Source of the DNA: an uncultured Mycoplasmatota bacterium
GTDB taxonomy: Bacteria; Bacillota_I; Bacilli_A; Izemoplasmatales; Izemoplasmataceae
Reading direction: 5' to 3'
Assembly: GCA_913062645.1 (NCBI GenBank)
Contig: CAJXVW010000001.1
Coordinates: 1,054,001-1,118,000, forward strand
Length of the DNA: 64,000 bases
This document shows positions 17,948 to 27,069 of this stretch, piece by piece. A program made the position numbers and the translations under genes. The notes below the pieces were generated by a model. The model saw only the letters and a list, made by a program, of their open reading frames with translations. It was not told the origin of the DNA and searched no databases. The first letter of the stretch is position 1, and each line of letters begins with the position of its first letter.

Positions 17948-19216
17948 TCACGAATGTGCGCCGTTGCCGGTTCGTCTGATGTTGCGACCGATGAGCAGCA
18001 ACAAGACGAACCCGATGACGAACATCAACACGCTGAAATCAAACACCAACAGCGGCCTCGCTTCATACAGAAAGCCACCGATCAGCGGTCCGACGACGAG
18101 ACCGATCGAGAAGAACGACTGGCGCACGCCCATGATTTTTCCATATTCCCCGGGTTTGGCGTGGCTGCTGATGTAGTGCTGTTCGAGCGGCGTGTAGACC
18201 GCCTTGAGCACCACATACACCATGAATCCGGTGTACAGCGTCACCAACAGCTCGTTCGAGCGGAACACGAGGAAGATGATCACCGCGCTCAGCGCCTGTA
18301 TCGCGACCATGAACGGAAAGTCCCGCTTGGCCGCGGCCACGACCGGAACGATCACGATCGTCGCGACAATCGACACGATGCCGGTGGCGCCGACGAAGGT
18401 GCCGATGTCGGTCGGGCTGTAGCCCGATTCGTTCATGAACACTTCGATGAACTTGGTGATGTTGATCGCGCCGAGGCTGATCAAAGCGAGACTGATCAGA
18501 AACACGATCAGGTTCTTGTCCAATTTCTTGATGTCGGCGAAACCCTGCAGGGGATTCTTCGATGCCGCTGGATTGCGGACGGTGTCGCGTCCGATGATGA
18601 CGAACGCGAGTGTGGCGTGGAACACGTTGACGACCGCCTGAATGAAGAACACGTTGCGGTAATCGTCGGTTCGGAACACGTCGATCAGCCACGGAATCTC
18701 GGTCATCCGGCCACCGAGATAATAGCCGACCGATCCGCCGAGCACGAACAGCGCCTGATAGAATCCGAGATAGACGGTTCGTTTCGAATCGGATGAGTGC
18801 TCGATCAGATGACTCATGATCAGCGTGATCGATGCGCTGACGCCGAACCCCGACAGAAAGCGAAACAGAATCATCACATTGCGGTCGCCGACGAAGGCGA
18901 ATGCGTACTGGCCGATCGAATAGACGATCAATCCAAGCACGATGTAGGTGCGTTTGTTGCCGCGGTCGCCAAGCACACCCCAGATCGGCGCACCGACGAA
19001 GAGCCCGAGGCTCATGGCCGCGAAGTAGAGTCCGAAGTAATAATCATCGATGCCCATGCCTTCGACCAGGGCCGGTGTCACGGGGTGGCCGAGATTGTGC
19101 ACCACGCCCTGCAGGAAGTACAGCAAAAAGACCAGTGCGACCGCGCGTGGCAGCTCGCGGACGAACCGGACCATGTCCTGTGCTTTCTGGATGGGTAGAT
19201 GAAGTAGTTTCTTCAT
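17948..19216 (-). CDS. Major facilitator superfamily transporter
   Basis: This is a 422-residue protein with about twelve hydrophobic segments. The MFS signature loop between helices 2 and 3 is visible as GAPIWGVLGDRGNKRTYIV (G-x3-D/G-R-x-x-R type). It is most like drug/H+ or sugar efflux permeases of the MFS-1 group, but no substrate can be inferred. It lies alone between pgsA and yebC on the same strand; a GAGGTATCCAT-ATG start and the yebC terminator upstream suggest a separate transcript. Confidence 0.85.
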   Translation of the reverse strand: MKKLLHLPIQKAQDMVRFVRELPRAVALVFLLYFLQGVVHNLGHPVTPALVEGMGIDDYYFGLYFAAMSLGLFVGAPIWGVLGDRGNKRTYIVLGLIVYSIGQYAFAFVGDRNVMILFRFLSGFGVSASITLIMSHLIEHSSDSKRTVYLGFYQALFVLGGSVGYYLGGRMTEIPWLIDVFRTDDYRNVFFIQAVVNVFHATLAFVIIGRDTVRNPAASKNPLQGFADIKKLDKNLIVFLISLALISLGAINITKFIEVFMNESGYSPTDIGTFVGATGIVSIVATIVIVPVVAAAKRDFPFMVAIQALSAVIIFLVFRSNELLVTLYTGFMVYVVLKAVYTPLEQHYISSHAKPGEYGKIMGVRQSFFSIGLVVGPLIGGFLYEARPLLVFDFSVLMFVIGFVLLLLIGRNIRRTGNGAHS

Positions 19217-19287
19217 ATGGATACCTCAGTTTGAAATGTCGTTTAAATTATAGCAGTTTCCCTCTGCAAACACAATCCAAAGGCAAG

Positions 19288-19312
19288 TAAAAAGAGTCGG
19301 ATTACGACTCTT
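19288..19312 (-). terminator. Terminator of yebC
   Basis: On the minus strand the stem AAGAGTCG/CGACTCTT with a five-base loop is followed by TTTTAC. The yebC TAA stop is in the loop. Confidence 0.85.
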
Positions 19313-20033
19313 CTTCGCGGGCCATCGGTTTGGCGTTGTGATAGACTTCCTGGACGTCTTCGACCTCGTTGATCATGTCCATGAACTTGTGGAACAGTTC
19401 CGACTGTTCCATGTCGAGATCGATGTAGTCCAACGGGTACCAGCCGCTTTCGCTCTCGACGATTTCGCCGCCCGCTTCTTCCAGCGCGCTGACGATTTTC
19501 TGTTCGTCGAAGCCGTTGCCTTCGACTTCGACAATGCCGTCTTCTTCGTCGATTTCGAGCAGTTCGATGTCGTTCATCAACAACGTTTCAAAGACCGTTT
19601 CTTCGTCGAGATTGGCGACGCTCACATACGACAGATGACGATACCCGTGTTCGACGCTGCCGTTGACACCGAGTTTGCTATCGGTCTTGGTGAAGCAATT
19701 GCGCACCTCGCTGACGGTGCGGTTGACGTTGTCGGTGAGGGTGTCGACGATGATGCCGATGCCGCCCGGGCCGAAGCCTTCGTAGCGGACCGGCGCATAG
19801 TCTTCGCCATAGCCTTGTTCGGCTTTTTTGAGGTTGCGGTTGATGACGTCGGTCGGCACTTGTTCCTTCTTGGCCTTGTCGATCAGATGTTTGAGCGCCA
19901 GGTTGCTGTCGGGATTGCTGCCGCCTTGTTTGGCGCACATGTAGATTTCCTTGCCGTAGCGGCTGTAGAGTTTGCTTTTGTGCAGCATCGTCTTGGCCAT
20001 TGCGGCTTTGCGTACTTCGAATTTACGTCCCAT
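19302..20033 (-). CDS. yebC: YebC/PmpR-family protein
   Basis: This 243-residue protein matches the family length. The N-terminal block KAAMAKTMLHKSKLYSRYGKE is a variant of the usual AKRGK-type start, then SNLALKHLIDKAKKEQVPTDVI and YEGFGPGGIGIIVDTLTDN are strongly conserved. YebC-family proteins were described as transcription regulators and more recently as ribosome-associated factors that help translate proline-rich motifs. The extreme acidic C-terminus is normal for the family. It starts with GGTGAAACC-ATG and forms its own transcript. Confidence 0.93.
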   Translation of the reverse strand: MGRKFEVRKAAMAKTMLHKSKLYSRYGKEIYMCAKQGGSNPDSNLALKHLIDKAKKEQVPTDVINRNLKKAEQGYGEDYAPVRYEGFGPGGIGIIVDTLTDNVNRTVSEVRNCFTKTDSKLGVNGSVEHGYRHLSYVSVANLDEETVFETLLMNDIELLEIDEEDGIVEVEGNGFDEQKIVSALEEAGGEIVESESGWYPLDYIDLDMEQSELFHKFMDMINEVEDVQEVYHNAKPMAREEES

Positions 20034-20093
20034 GGTTTCACCTTTGGTTGGATTTTTTTGTCGGTTATATTATATCCCAGCAAGGGGCAATAA

Positions 20094-20948
20094 TCAAGCG
20101 TCGGTTAGCTTAGTTTTGGTTGACTCAAGAACAATCAGTTGTTGTTTGTAGAGCGAACCGAGGGCGCGCTTGAAGGCGCTTTTCGACATGTGGAAGACGC
20201 GTTGGATGACGGCCGGATCGGTGCGGTCGGTGTAGGACATTGATCCCCCGTTTTCTCTCAGGTAGTCCAAAATCCGCTGGGCATCCTTGTCGATCATCGT
20301 TTCCTTCTGATCGATGATCGTGCCGTTGTAGGTGCCGTCGTCCTTGGCGATGGTGATCGTGATGTCGGTCTTCTCGCCGAGCCGGTAGGTTTTACGCATG
20401 TGTTTGAAATAGACGAAGACGTAATGGCCTTCGGCGGTGAAGAATACATTGCCTTCTTCGGCTTTGTACAGATTGTAGGCCGTGACCGTGTCGCCCTCTT
20501 TGAGCGGTTGTGCGGGAATGAGATGGTCCTTGACCTCGTAGCGTGAGATCAGTCGTGCCGTCAGCTGATTCTTGGCGACGCGCATCGTGACGAACAGCAT
20601 GTCGCCGACCTCCGGCCACTCGTTCTTGAGAAACGGCAGGTCGTCCTTGCTGAGCAGCAGGTCTTTGACGAGACCGATGTCGACGAATGCGCCGAGCCGG
20701 TAGCTGACTTCGACGACCTTGCAGAAGGCCGCTCTGGTCTGATCGACGACGGGGGCGTTCATCGTCGCCGTCACGCGTTTTTTGCCATCGTAATACAGAA
20801 ACACCCGCACGTGTTCGTGCAGATCGAGTTTGCGGGTCGTTTGCTTGCGGTGCAGGAATGCTTCTTCTTCGCCATCCGAAAGAATGTATGCGTAATGTGT
20901 TTCGCGGATGACTTCCAGTTCGTTGTAGTCGCCCATGTGGAGTGCCAT
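20094..20948 (-). CDS. cvfB: CvfB-family S1/winged-helix RNA-binding protein
   Basis: This is a 284-residue protein. Several S1-like beta-barrel segments are visible (for example YRLGAFVDIGLVKDLLLSKDDLP), followed by a C-terminal winged helix with FHMSKSAFKRALGSLYKQ. The layout and length match CvfB (YitL), a cytoplasmic RNA-binding regulator of virulence and stress genes in staphylococci. It starts with GAGGTGATACC-ATG, and TGATATAAT lies just upstream. The next gene upstream diverges, giving a shared 123-base promoter region. Confidence 0.88.
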   Translation of the reverse strand: MALHMGDYNELEVIRETHYAYILSDGEEEAFLHRKQTTRKLDLHEHVRVFLYYDGKKRVTATMNAPVVDQTRAAFCKVVEVSYRLGAFVDIGLVKDLLLSKDDLPFLKNEWPEVGDMLFVTMRVAKNQLTARLISRYEVKDHLIPAQPLKEGDTVTAYNLYKAEEGNVFFTAEGHYVFVYFKHMRKTYRLGEKTDITITIAKDDGTYNGTIIDQKETMIDKDAQRILDYLRENGGSMSYTDRTDPAVIQRVFHMSKSAFKRALGSLYKQQLIVLESTKTKLTDA

Positions 20949-21071
20949 GGTATCACCTCATGTTTCATTATATCAAACTTCTCAACCATTATACATCATC
21001 GTGCGTGAGAAACCAATCAAATATACTGTGATATGCACCGAATCTTTGATATAATGAAATGTTAGGAGGGG

Positions 21072-21527
21072 ATGGTCGTGACCTACAAGCAGTTGTATCT
21101 GACGTTTCTCGGCACCCTGGCGATGTTTTTAATCGGCCGGATCGTCGTTGTGTCCGTGTTGCAGATCGAGACAACGAACATGATTCTCCAAGCGCTCGGC
21201 GCGGTCCTCATCGCCCATGTCATTATCGCCGCGACGATGGCATCGTTCGCGTGGCAGCGAATGATATCCCGCAACTGGTATTTCGAGTTCCAAATGGCGC
21301 TCGGGTGGTTCGTCGTCGGTTTGTTTTCGATCGGCGGCATCATCGGATATGCCATTCTGATTACGAATCCAGGCAGCGACTGGATCGTCACCCCGGCGAT
21401 CGCGCTGCTCGTATTTGCGCAGATTGGCATGGTCAAGTACTACCGGAATCAGTCGGATGCCACATGGTACCGCGAACACAAGCAACAACACTTGGAGGAT
21501 GACGATTCCTACCGCATGAAATTATGA
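21072..21527 (+). CDS. Small four-helix membrane protein of unknown function
   Basis: This 151-residue protein has four hydrophobic segments (about residues 8-28, 38-60, 70-95 and 102-122) and a charged C-terminal tail rich in Gln, His and Asp. No family is recognised. TGATATAAT upstream gives an extended -10. AGGAGGGG lies only 2-3 bases from the ATG at 21072 but about 8 bases before an in-frame GTG at 21078, so translation may really begin at the GTG. It opens a plus-strand run of four small genes ending with rpsT. Confidence 0.6.
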   Translation: MVVTYKQLYLTFLGTLAMFLIGRIVVVSVLQIETTNMILQALGAVLIAHVIIAATMASFAWQRMISRNWYFEFQMALGWFVVGLFSIGGIIGYAILITNPGSDWIVTPAIALLVFAQIGMVKYYRNQSDATWYREHKQQHLEDDDSYRMKL

Positions 21528-21549
21528 TGCACAGAAAGCAGGTGATGCT

Positions 21550-22056
21550 GTGAAACGGTATTTTCTATATTTGTTGATCTACTCGATCGGCGGTTTCGTG
21601 CTGGAACGCATCATCAATCTCATCTTTCTCGGATACTGGTGGGACAACTCCGTCTTGTACGGTCCGTATCAGCCGCTCTACGGCAGCGGTGTCATGCTGA
21701 CGGTGTTGTTCATGGAGTTCGCTCTGCCGCGACTCGCCTGGTCGCCACGTGCGAAAGACGCATTGTTGCTGGTTGCGGCGATTCTCTTTACCGGCGCCGT
21801 TGAAGCGACGACCGGCTATGGGTACGAAGCGCTGACCGGCATTCATCTGTGGGACTATGGCCAGACGTTCCCGTGTCGACTGGAGTATGTCTGCGTGCTT
21901 CCCACCTCGTTGTTCGGATTCCTCAGTTTCCTCGTTGTCAAATACTTGCATCCACTCATCAAGCGGTATCTCGACAATCTTGATAATCGCGTTGCGCTCA
22001 CGCTGGCGGTCATTTTCACCGTTGATGTGATCGTGACCCTGATTGTCGTTCTGTAG
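21550..22056 (+). CDS. Putative ABC transporter permease family membrane protein (CmpB-like)
   Basis: This 168-residue protein has five hydrophobic segments. The block LGYWWDNSVLYGPYQPLYG is the hallmark of the family annotated as type IV ABC-transporter permease (CmpB, formerly DUF1113). Later, GIHLWDYGQTFPCRLEYVC is also typical. Despite the family name no ATPase gene is adjacent, and the biochemical role is not established. It follows the previous small membrane protein by 22 bases, so they are probably cotranscribed. Confidence 0.75.
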   Translation: MKRYFLYLLIYSIGGFVLERIINLIFLGYWWDNSVLYGPYQPLYGSGVMLTVLFMEFALPRLAWSPRAKDALLLVAAILFTGAVEATTGYGYEALTGIHLWDYGQTFPCRLEYVCVLPTSLFGFLSFLVVKYLHPLIKRYLDNLDNRVALTLAVIFTVDVIVTLIVVL

Positions 22057-22066
22057 AGGTCGTCCG

Positions 22067-22498
22067 ATGCGCATTCTCGTTGACGCCGACGCCTGTCCGG
22101 TAAAGGAACAGATTGTATCCCTGGCGAAACGGCATGATATCCCCGTTGCGATGTTCTTCGACACCGCCCATGTATACGATGATGGCTACAGCGACGTCAT
22201 CATCGTCGATCAAGGTCCCGACAACGTCGACTACGCGTTGATCAACGCGGTCCAATCCGGTGACATCGTCGTCTCACAGGATTATGGTGTGGCCACGATG
22301 GCCCTGGCCAAAGGCGCCAAGGCGCTCAGTCAGAACGGTTTGATCTACACCGACGACAACATCCTGTCGCTGCTCAACCGCCGGGCTTTTCATCAGAAAA
22401 TGCGCCGTCACGCCCATCTCAAAGGACCGAAAAAACGGACCACCGCCATGGACGAAGCATTCGTCATCGCGCTATCGTCGCTAATTTCCAGTAATTAA
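22067..22498 (+). CDS. YaiI/YqxD-family (DUF188) protein
   Basis: This is a 143-residue protein. I chose the ATG at 22067 with AGAGGT six bases upstream; the longer frame into the previous gene lacks a ribosome site. It begins ILVDADACPVKEQI and contains VSQDYGVATMALAKGA and TDDNI, all typical of the NYN/PIN-related YaiI family. The acidic residues suggest a metal-dependent nuclease fold, but no activity is established. It lies 10 bases after the CmpB-like gene. Confidence 0.88.
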   Translation: MRILVDADACPVKEQIVSLAKRHDIPVAMFFDTAHVYDDGYSDVIIVDQGPDNVDYALINAVQSGDIVVSQDYGVATMALAKGAKALSQNGLIYTDDNILSLLNRRAFHQKMRRHAHLKGPKKRTTAMDEAFVIALSSLISSN

Positions 22499-22501
22499 TG
22501 G

Positions 22502-22530
22502 TTGCATTATCAACCGCTTTTTGATAGAAT
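22502..22530 (+). promoter_or_regulatory. Promoter of rpsT
   Basis: TTGCAT is followed by a 17-base spacer and TAGAAT, starting 3 bases after the stop of the preceding gene. The start of transcription would be about 22 bases before the rpsT ATG. Confidence 0.8.
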
Positions 22531-22558
22531 AAATACGCTTGTAAATGGAGGTGAAAGA

Positions 22559-22819
22559 ATGGCAAACATCAAAGGACAAATGAAACGTAACCTGACCAAC
22601 GAAAAACGTCGCCTGGCGAACGCATCGTTCCGCAGCGGACTGAAAAGCGCGATCAAGCAGGTCGAACTGAGCGTCAGCGAAAGCAACAAGGAACAAGCTC
22701 AGAAACTGCTCGACGTGGCGTTCAAGAAACTCGACAAATCGGTTTCCAAAGGCATCCATCATAAAAACTATGTTGCAAGACAAAAATCCAGACTTTCCAA
22801 ATTAGTGAATAGCATCTAA
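22559..22819 (+). CDS. rpsT: Small ribosomal subunit protein bS20
   Basis: This 86-residue basic helical protein starts ANIKGQMKRNLTNEKRRLAN and ends with HHKNYVARQKSRLSKLV, the usual bS20 pattern. It binds 16S rRNA early in 30S assembly. The start is fixed by GGAGGTG six bases before the ATG at 22559. It is convergent with holA, as in Bacillus where holA and rpsT are also neighbours. It has its own promoter and a strong terminator. Confidence 0.97.
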   Translation: MANIKGQMKRNLTNEKRRLANASFRSGLKSAIKQVELSVSESNKEQAQKLLDVAFKKLDKSVSKGIHHKNYVARQKSRLSKLVNSI

Positions 22820-22832
22820 AAAGCCCAAAATG

Positions 22833-22859
22833 AAAACACATCCGCGGATGTGTTTTTTT
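22833..22859. terminator. Bidirectional terminator between rpsT and holA
   Basis: A perfect 24-base palindrome, AAAACACATCCG/CGGATGTGTTTT, is flanked by A-run and T-run. It can end transcription from rpsT on the plus strand and from holA on the minus strand. Confidence 0.9.
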
Positions 22860-22863
22860 CGTA

Positions 22864-23832
22864 TCAGGTACCGAGTATGAACAGTTCCAAACCGATCTTC
22901 TTGTCAATTTGACCAGTTTTGATTTGATAGTCCAATTCTTCCAGTTTACGAAGTTGTTCTTCGACCACTTCGGTACGGACGCTGCGAGCGTTTTTCATGA
23001 TGTAGTAGGTGCGACCCGAGGTCGCGTTGAAGTAGTCGGCGATGGCCGCCTTGTCCTTGCCGCTCTTGAGCAACAGCTTGGTGTGCAGGATCTCGCGGTA
23101 CTTGTTGACGAGAATGCCTAGTATACGCAATGGATCCTCGCTATGCATGATCAGATCATTGTAGATTTCAAGTGCTCTCCCAGGCTGATTGGCAAGCAGG
23201 CTGTTGGTGATTTCATAGACGTTGTCTTCGACGTTCTTGGTGATCACCCGCTTGACCATGTCGAGATCGACTTTGGTCAGATCAGCAGCATAGAACACGA
23301 GCTTTGTCACCTCACTGACCAGTACCTCGGTATTGTTCTCCACACGAGTGATGATCTCATTGAGTGCGTCGGCATCGATGGCAATCGAATGCTTGCCCAG
23401 TTGACGACGAACCCAGCTGCGCAGATCCTGTTCATTGAGAGGCGTGCATTCTTCGACATTGGCATGACCTTTGAGGAGTTTTGTGATGGCGCGTCGTTCA
23501 TCGAGTTTGCGATATGGCGCCTGAACAACCAGAATCGTTTCGAACGATGGATTGTCGATGTAGCGTTTCAAGGCATCGAGATTGTGGTTGATTTCCTTTT
23601 TTGGTTTGTACTCATTGCTCAGGAAATAGGCATTCTTGATGATGACCATCTTGTGATTGGCCATGAACGGAATCGTCGAGGCATCATTCACTGCTTCTTC
23701 GACATTGCTTTCTTCCATGTCGTATGTGGTCACGTTGAAATCGTCGATGTCGTGACGGACGATCAACTGATTGGTTTTTTGTTTGATGATGTAGTAGTCG
23801 AGACCGAAAAACAAATGAATTTGTTCGCTCAT
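22864..23832 (-). CDS. holA: DNA polymerase III delta subunit HolA
   Basis: This is a 322-residue protein. The N-terminal region has HLFFGLDYYIIKQK in place of a strict P-loop, as normal for delta. It then has the FETILVVQAPYRKLDERRAITK strand and a C-terminal collar region ending with the LRKLEELDYQIKTG motif. Delta is the clamp-loader wrench that opens the sliding clamp. It follows comEC on the same strand, 33 bases after its stop, as in the Bacillus comE-holA arrangement. The ribosome site is GAGGTG. Confidence 0.92.
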   Translation of the reverse strand: MSEQIHLFFGLDYYIIKQKTNQLIVRHDIDDFNVTTYDMEESNVEEAVNDASTIPFMANHKMVIIKNAYFLSNEYKPKKEINHNLDALKRYIDNPSFETILVVQAPYRKLDERRAITKLLKGHANVEECTPLNEQDLRSWVRRQLGKHSIAIDADALNEIITRVENNTEVLVSEVTKLVFYAADLTKVDLDMVKRVITKNVEDNVYEITNSLLANQPGRALEIYNDLIMHSEDPLRILGILVNKYREILHTKLLLKSGKDKAAIADYFNATSGRTYYIMKNARSVRTEVVEEQLRKLEELDYQIKTGQIDKKIGLELFILGT

Positions 23833-23865
23833 AAGAACACCTCAAACCCATTATAACACAACCAC

Positions 23866-25965
23866 TTACGGTCGATGATACTTTTTTCGTTCTCGTCCGT
23901 GGAAATACGTCAGTTCAATGGTACCATCCCGATCGGTGCGATGGACCTGCATGTTGTGCTCCAGATATCTGGTGATGACGATTTCACTCGGGTGGTTGTG
24001 ACGATTGTCCCGATGAACCATGATGAACACCTCTTCGGCAGCGATGCCATCCAGAAATGCGTCGGTCGAACTTGTGATGCTACCGTGATGTCCGGCTTTC
24101 AGATAATCCACATCGACTTGGTAGTTGTCCAGAAACTCCTCTTCTCGATTGGATTCAGCGTCACCGACAAAGAACACATGGCGATTCGCCATGAACAGAC
24201 TCAAGATAATGCTGTTGTCGTTTTCGTTCAACGCGTCATACGACATTGGATAGATATAGAAAGAAAGATTCCCACACGAAATCATCTGATTCTCAAATAG
24301 TGCCACATTTTGATTGGTAATGAGATTGTCAATATGGAACGAACGAAGAATGTCATTCGTCTCGCCAACATGATCACTGTGAAAATGAGTCAGAATTAGA
24401 AAATCCAGACGACGCACGTTTTGCGTTCCAAGATATGACACCACTCCATCGTAGGAATCAACATCACCCGTATCAATCAAGATGTTACAGCGATGAAACG
24501 AATCTTGAATGAATGTGGCATCCCCATGAACATCGAGAAAGACAATCCGTTGTCGTGGATCAATCCATTTGATTTGCGTGAACATAACAACAGAAATAAC
24601 AATCAGACCAAGCGGTTTGAACAACGGCTTTTGTTGCTCGAATCGGATGAATACGTTCATTATCATTCCAAAGATAATCATGATATGCAACGGATGCGCT
24701 AAATAGCCATTCACAATACCAATATCAATCATGGAAAGGACTTCAATTATTTGCTCAAAGATTTTAATGATAACATAATTGATGTTATCTAGAAATGGAA
24801 CCAAGAACGTCAAATAGGACAATGGAAATACAAGTACTGTCATTATGTATATTATCAATATATTAAATATCATAGTAAACAGATTAATTTGATTGTTCAT
24901 GTTCATAACGACTGGAAACGAAGTCAAAAACGCAAGGAAACTCACGCAGGCAACGAGATGAATCGAACGGTATCGTTTGAGTATTTGGTGGGACATGATC
25001 AAAACGAAGGTAACCAGGAAACTCAACACGAATCCTACGTTGTAGTAGTAATACGGACGTAGCATCAACATTAAGACGAACACCACCGATAACACATCCA
25101 AAACCGACAATCCAACCTTCCATTGTCGATTCACTATCAACAATAGAAATAGCAACACAGCTCGTGTAACCGATGGAGAAAATCCGGTTACAACCATGTA
25201 TAGAATCAGCACAAATGACACAATCAAATCTTGCCATTTATGCTGTTTTTTCATACCGCCAAGAACCTTGCGCAATACCAAAACAATCAGGCCAACGTGG
25301 TATCCACTTACCGCAAACATATGTGATATCCCTAATAAATTAATGTTATTTTTAACACTCTGGTCAATGTCATCTTTATCAGCGAGAATGAACGTTTTGA
25401 CATAGCCTCCACTTCGAGGCATTCGCCGTTCAATATATTGCGATAAATGATAGCTAATCTGATGCAGGGAAAACCGATGATCGATGACATCCATCGATGC
25501 ACCATCAATGACGTACCGAATGTTGTTGGAGCGAAGGTAAGTGCGATAATCAAACCCTTGCGGAATGGTAGCACCGATCGGCTCCTCGATATCCCCCTCA
25601 ATGTATAGCACATCTCCCGGTTTGATAGGCTCTACAGCGCTCAAAAATACATTAACCGTTTCCAAACCGCTACGTCCTTTGAAATAGGTATAGTCGCTAT
25701 TTTCATATACTTTCAAAACCACGACATCCCATTGACCACCAGGATTATTTGGTTTCCAATGAAACCAAGCAAGCGACATTCCGTACAAAGCGAGCACAAC
25801 AAGCAATAACGGTAGCAAATCACGGTGCTGAATCCACAGAAACATCAGATATGGAACGACAACAAGAAGATACCACCAGCTGATCTGAATCAAGATCGTT
25901 ACAACCAGCAACAACGCCGCGTATACCAACCGATATCTAAACGGTGATATGATCCTTGATCTCAT
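23866..25965 (-). CDS. comEC: ComEC/Rec2 DNA-uptake channel
   Basis: This is a 699-residue protein. I start at the ATG at 25965 (GGGGAG upstream), giving a 29-base overlap with comEA. There are N-terminal membrane segments with an OB-like DUF4131 region, then the Competence domain with LGISHMFAVSGYHVGLIV. The C-terminal beta-lactamase-like domain has THFHSDHVGE and KAGHHGS. The first motif of that domain reads FLDVHGDATFI rather than the usual DVGQGDA form. It should carry single-stranded DNA across the membrane. The middle of the gene (about 24550-25700) is clearly more AT-rich than its neighbours. Confidence 0.93.
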   Translation of the reverse strand: MRSRIISPFRYRLVYAALLLVVTILIQISWWYLLVVVPYLMFLWIQHRDLLPLLLVVLALYGMSLAWFHWKPNNPGGQWDVVVLKVYENSDYTYFKGRSGLETVNVFLSAVEPIKPGDVLYIEGDIEEPIGATIPQGFDYRTYLRSNNIRYVIDGASMDVIDHRFSLHQISYHLSQYIERRMPRSGGYVKTFILADKDDIDQSVKNNINLLGISHMFAVSGYHVGLIVLVLRKVLGGMKKQHKWQDLIVSFVLILYMVVTGFSPSVTRAVLLFLLLIVNRQWKVGLSVLDVLSVVFVLMLMLRPYYYYNVGFVLSFLVTFVLIMSHQILKRYRSIHLVACVSFLAFLTSFPVVMNMNNQINLFTMIFNILIIYIMTVLVFPLSYLTFLVPFLDNINYVIIKIFEQIIEVLSMIDIGIVNGYLAHPLHIMIIFGMIMNVFIRFEQQKPLFKPLGLIVISVVMFTQIKWIDPRQRIVFLDVHGDATFIQDSFHRCNILIDTGDVDSYDGVVSYLGTQNVRRLDFLILTHFHSDHVGETNDILRSFHIDNLITNQNVALFENQMISCGNLSFYIYPMSYDALNENDNSIILSLFMANRHVFFVGDAESNREEEFLDNYQVDVDYLKAGHHGSITSSTDAFLDGIAAEEVFIMVHRDNRHNHPSEIVITRYLEHNMQVHRTDRDGTIELTYFHGRERKKYHRP

Positions 25966-26506
25966 CGAATGTGCTCTCCCCAATGCCGCTGACATTCATG
26001 ATGTCCTCAATCGCTTCAAACGGTCCATTTTCATCACGGTAGTCAATGATGTTTTGAGCCGTTGCCGGACCTATCCCAGGGAGCGTTTCCAGTGCCTCCG
26101 AGTTCGCAACGTTGATGTTGATGACACCACTAACATCGTTGTCATCGATAATCGTCACGTTGGGAAATCCTTCCTCCTGCGTTGGAATGTAAAAGACATC
26201 CTGATCGGCAAGGATGATACTAAAATTTATTGCGTTTCCATCTGCGTCACTTGTCAGCCCACCCGCCATGTCGATGACTTGAAACAATCGACTGTCCTTC
26301 ACCAGCTTGTATACACCGGGATGTTCTACTGCTCCTTTGACGTCTACATAAATATACGTTTCTTCAATAATTCGTTCGTTTTCGTCGTTTGGCATGAAAT
26401 CCACAACCGGATCTTGGTCTTTTTGAACAAGCGCACTCAACACCATGCCCATCGCAACCACGCCAATCAACAACCACATGTAGTGTTGTTTCACCCATTC
26501 GATCAT
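25937..26506 (-). CDS. comEA: ComEA-type DNA receptor
   Basis: This is a 189-residue protein. The start is the ATG at 26506 with GAGGTGATACG upstream. It has a single N-terminal membrane anchor (about residues 8-25), an SLBB-type domain (YVDVKGAVEHPGVYKL), and a C-terminal double helix-hairpin-helix with INVANSEALETLPGIGPATAQ. It binds incoming double-stranded DNA outside the membrane and hands it to ComEC. comEB and comER, present in the Bacillus operon, are absent. An ArsR-type regulator and a DUF2752 gene lie between this pair and the yqe block. Confidence 0.94.
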   Translation of the reverse strand: MIEWVKQHYMWLLIGVVAMGMVLSALVQKDQDPVVDFMPNDENERIIEETYIYVDVKGAVEHPGVYKLVKDSRLFQVIDMAGGLTSDADGNAINFSIILADQDVFYIPTQEEGFPNVTIIDDNDVSGVININVANSEALETLPGIGPATAQNIIDYRDENGPFEAIEDIMNVSGIGESTFDEIKDHITV

Positions 26507-26550
26507 CGTATCACCTCGGTAACATAATACGCACCCAACGGAATATTTAC

Positions 26551-26579
26551 TTCTCATTTCATCGTGCTTTTGTTACAAT
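26551..26579 (+). promoter_or_regulatory. Promoter of the DUF2752 gene
   Basis: TTCTCA, 17 bases, TACAAT. The -10 box overlaps an in-frame ATG at 26578, which therefore cannot be the start codon of a transcript from this promoter. Confidence 0.6.
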
Positions 26580-26601
26580 GTTCATAGAAAGCGGTGAGAT
26601 C

Positions 26602-27042
26602 GTGAAAATGACATTCCATACTCTACTCGATGAACTCAAACGAAATATGAAGGTCTATGTGTGGTTCGTACTTTTTGCGGCTCTCTATCTTGCGTTCTTC
26701 GCAATCGTCTTCCCCGGCGAACCGAACTGTCTGATCAAACGCACGTTCGGCATTCCCTGCCCGGGTTGCGGCATGTCGCGGGCGGCTTGGAGTCTCTTGA
26801 CATTCCGCTTCCAGGACGCGTTGTTCTATCACCCGCTCATCGTGCTGATGCCGTTTCTTGCCATCATTTTACTTTTTCGCAATCTACCACGAATCCAGCC
26901 GATCTATCGTTCGAAATGGTTCTGGGGATCGGTAGTCGCCTTGTTCTTCATCGTCTATGCGATCCGCATGTATTTGTATTTCCCCGACACGGCACCGATG
27001 GATTACTATAATCAATCCCTGCTTGAACGTTTGTTGCCATAA
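26602..27042 (+). CDS. DUF2752 membrane protein, probable GTG start
   Basis: This protein is about 146 residues with three hydrophobic segments. The signature CPGCGMSRAAWSLLTFRF followed by ALFYHPLIVLMPF is the DUF2752 hallmark; the function is unknown. Start choice: the ATG at 26578 lies in the -10 box. The GTG at 26602 has GGTG five bases upstream, the same spacing as most genes here; an ATG at 26608 is the alternative. The stop codon abuts a hairpin shared with the convergent regulator gene. Confidence 0.75.
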   Translation: MKMTFHTLLDELKRNMKVYVWFVLFAALYLAFFAIVFPGEPNCLIKRTFGIPCPGCGMSRAAWSLLTFRFQDALFYHPLIVLMPFLAIILLFRNLPRIQPIYRSKWFWGSVVALFFIVYAIRMYLYFPDTAPMDYYNQSLLERLLP

Positions 27043-27069
27043 AAAAAGCAATCCGCGGATTGCTTTTTT
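27042..27069. terminator. Bidirectional terminator between DUF2752 and the ArsR-type gene
   Basis: A palindrome, AAAAAGCAATCCG/CGGATTGCTTTTT, has an A-run and T-run at its ends. The stop codons of both convergent genes sit at its two edges. Confidence 0.9.

Noticed and set aside
26578-26601. ATG at 26578 as start of the DUF2752 gene
   Set aside because: It lies inside the TACAAT -10 box, so a transcript from that promoter would not contain it.
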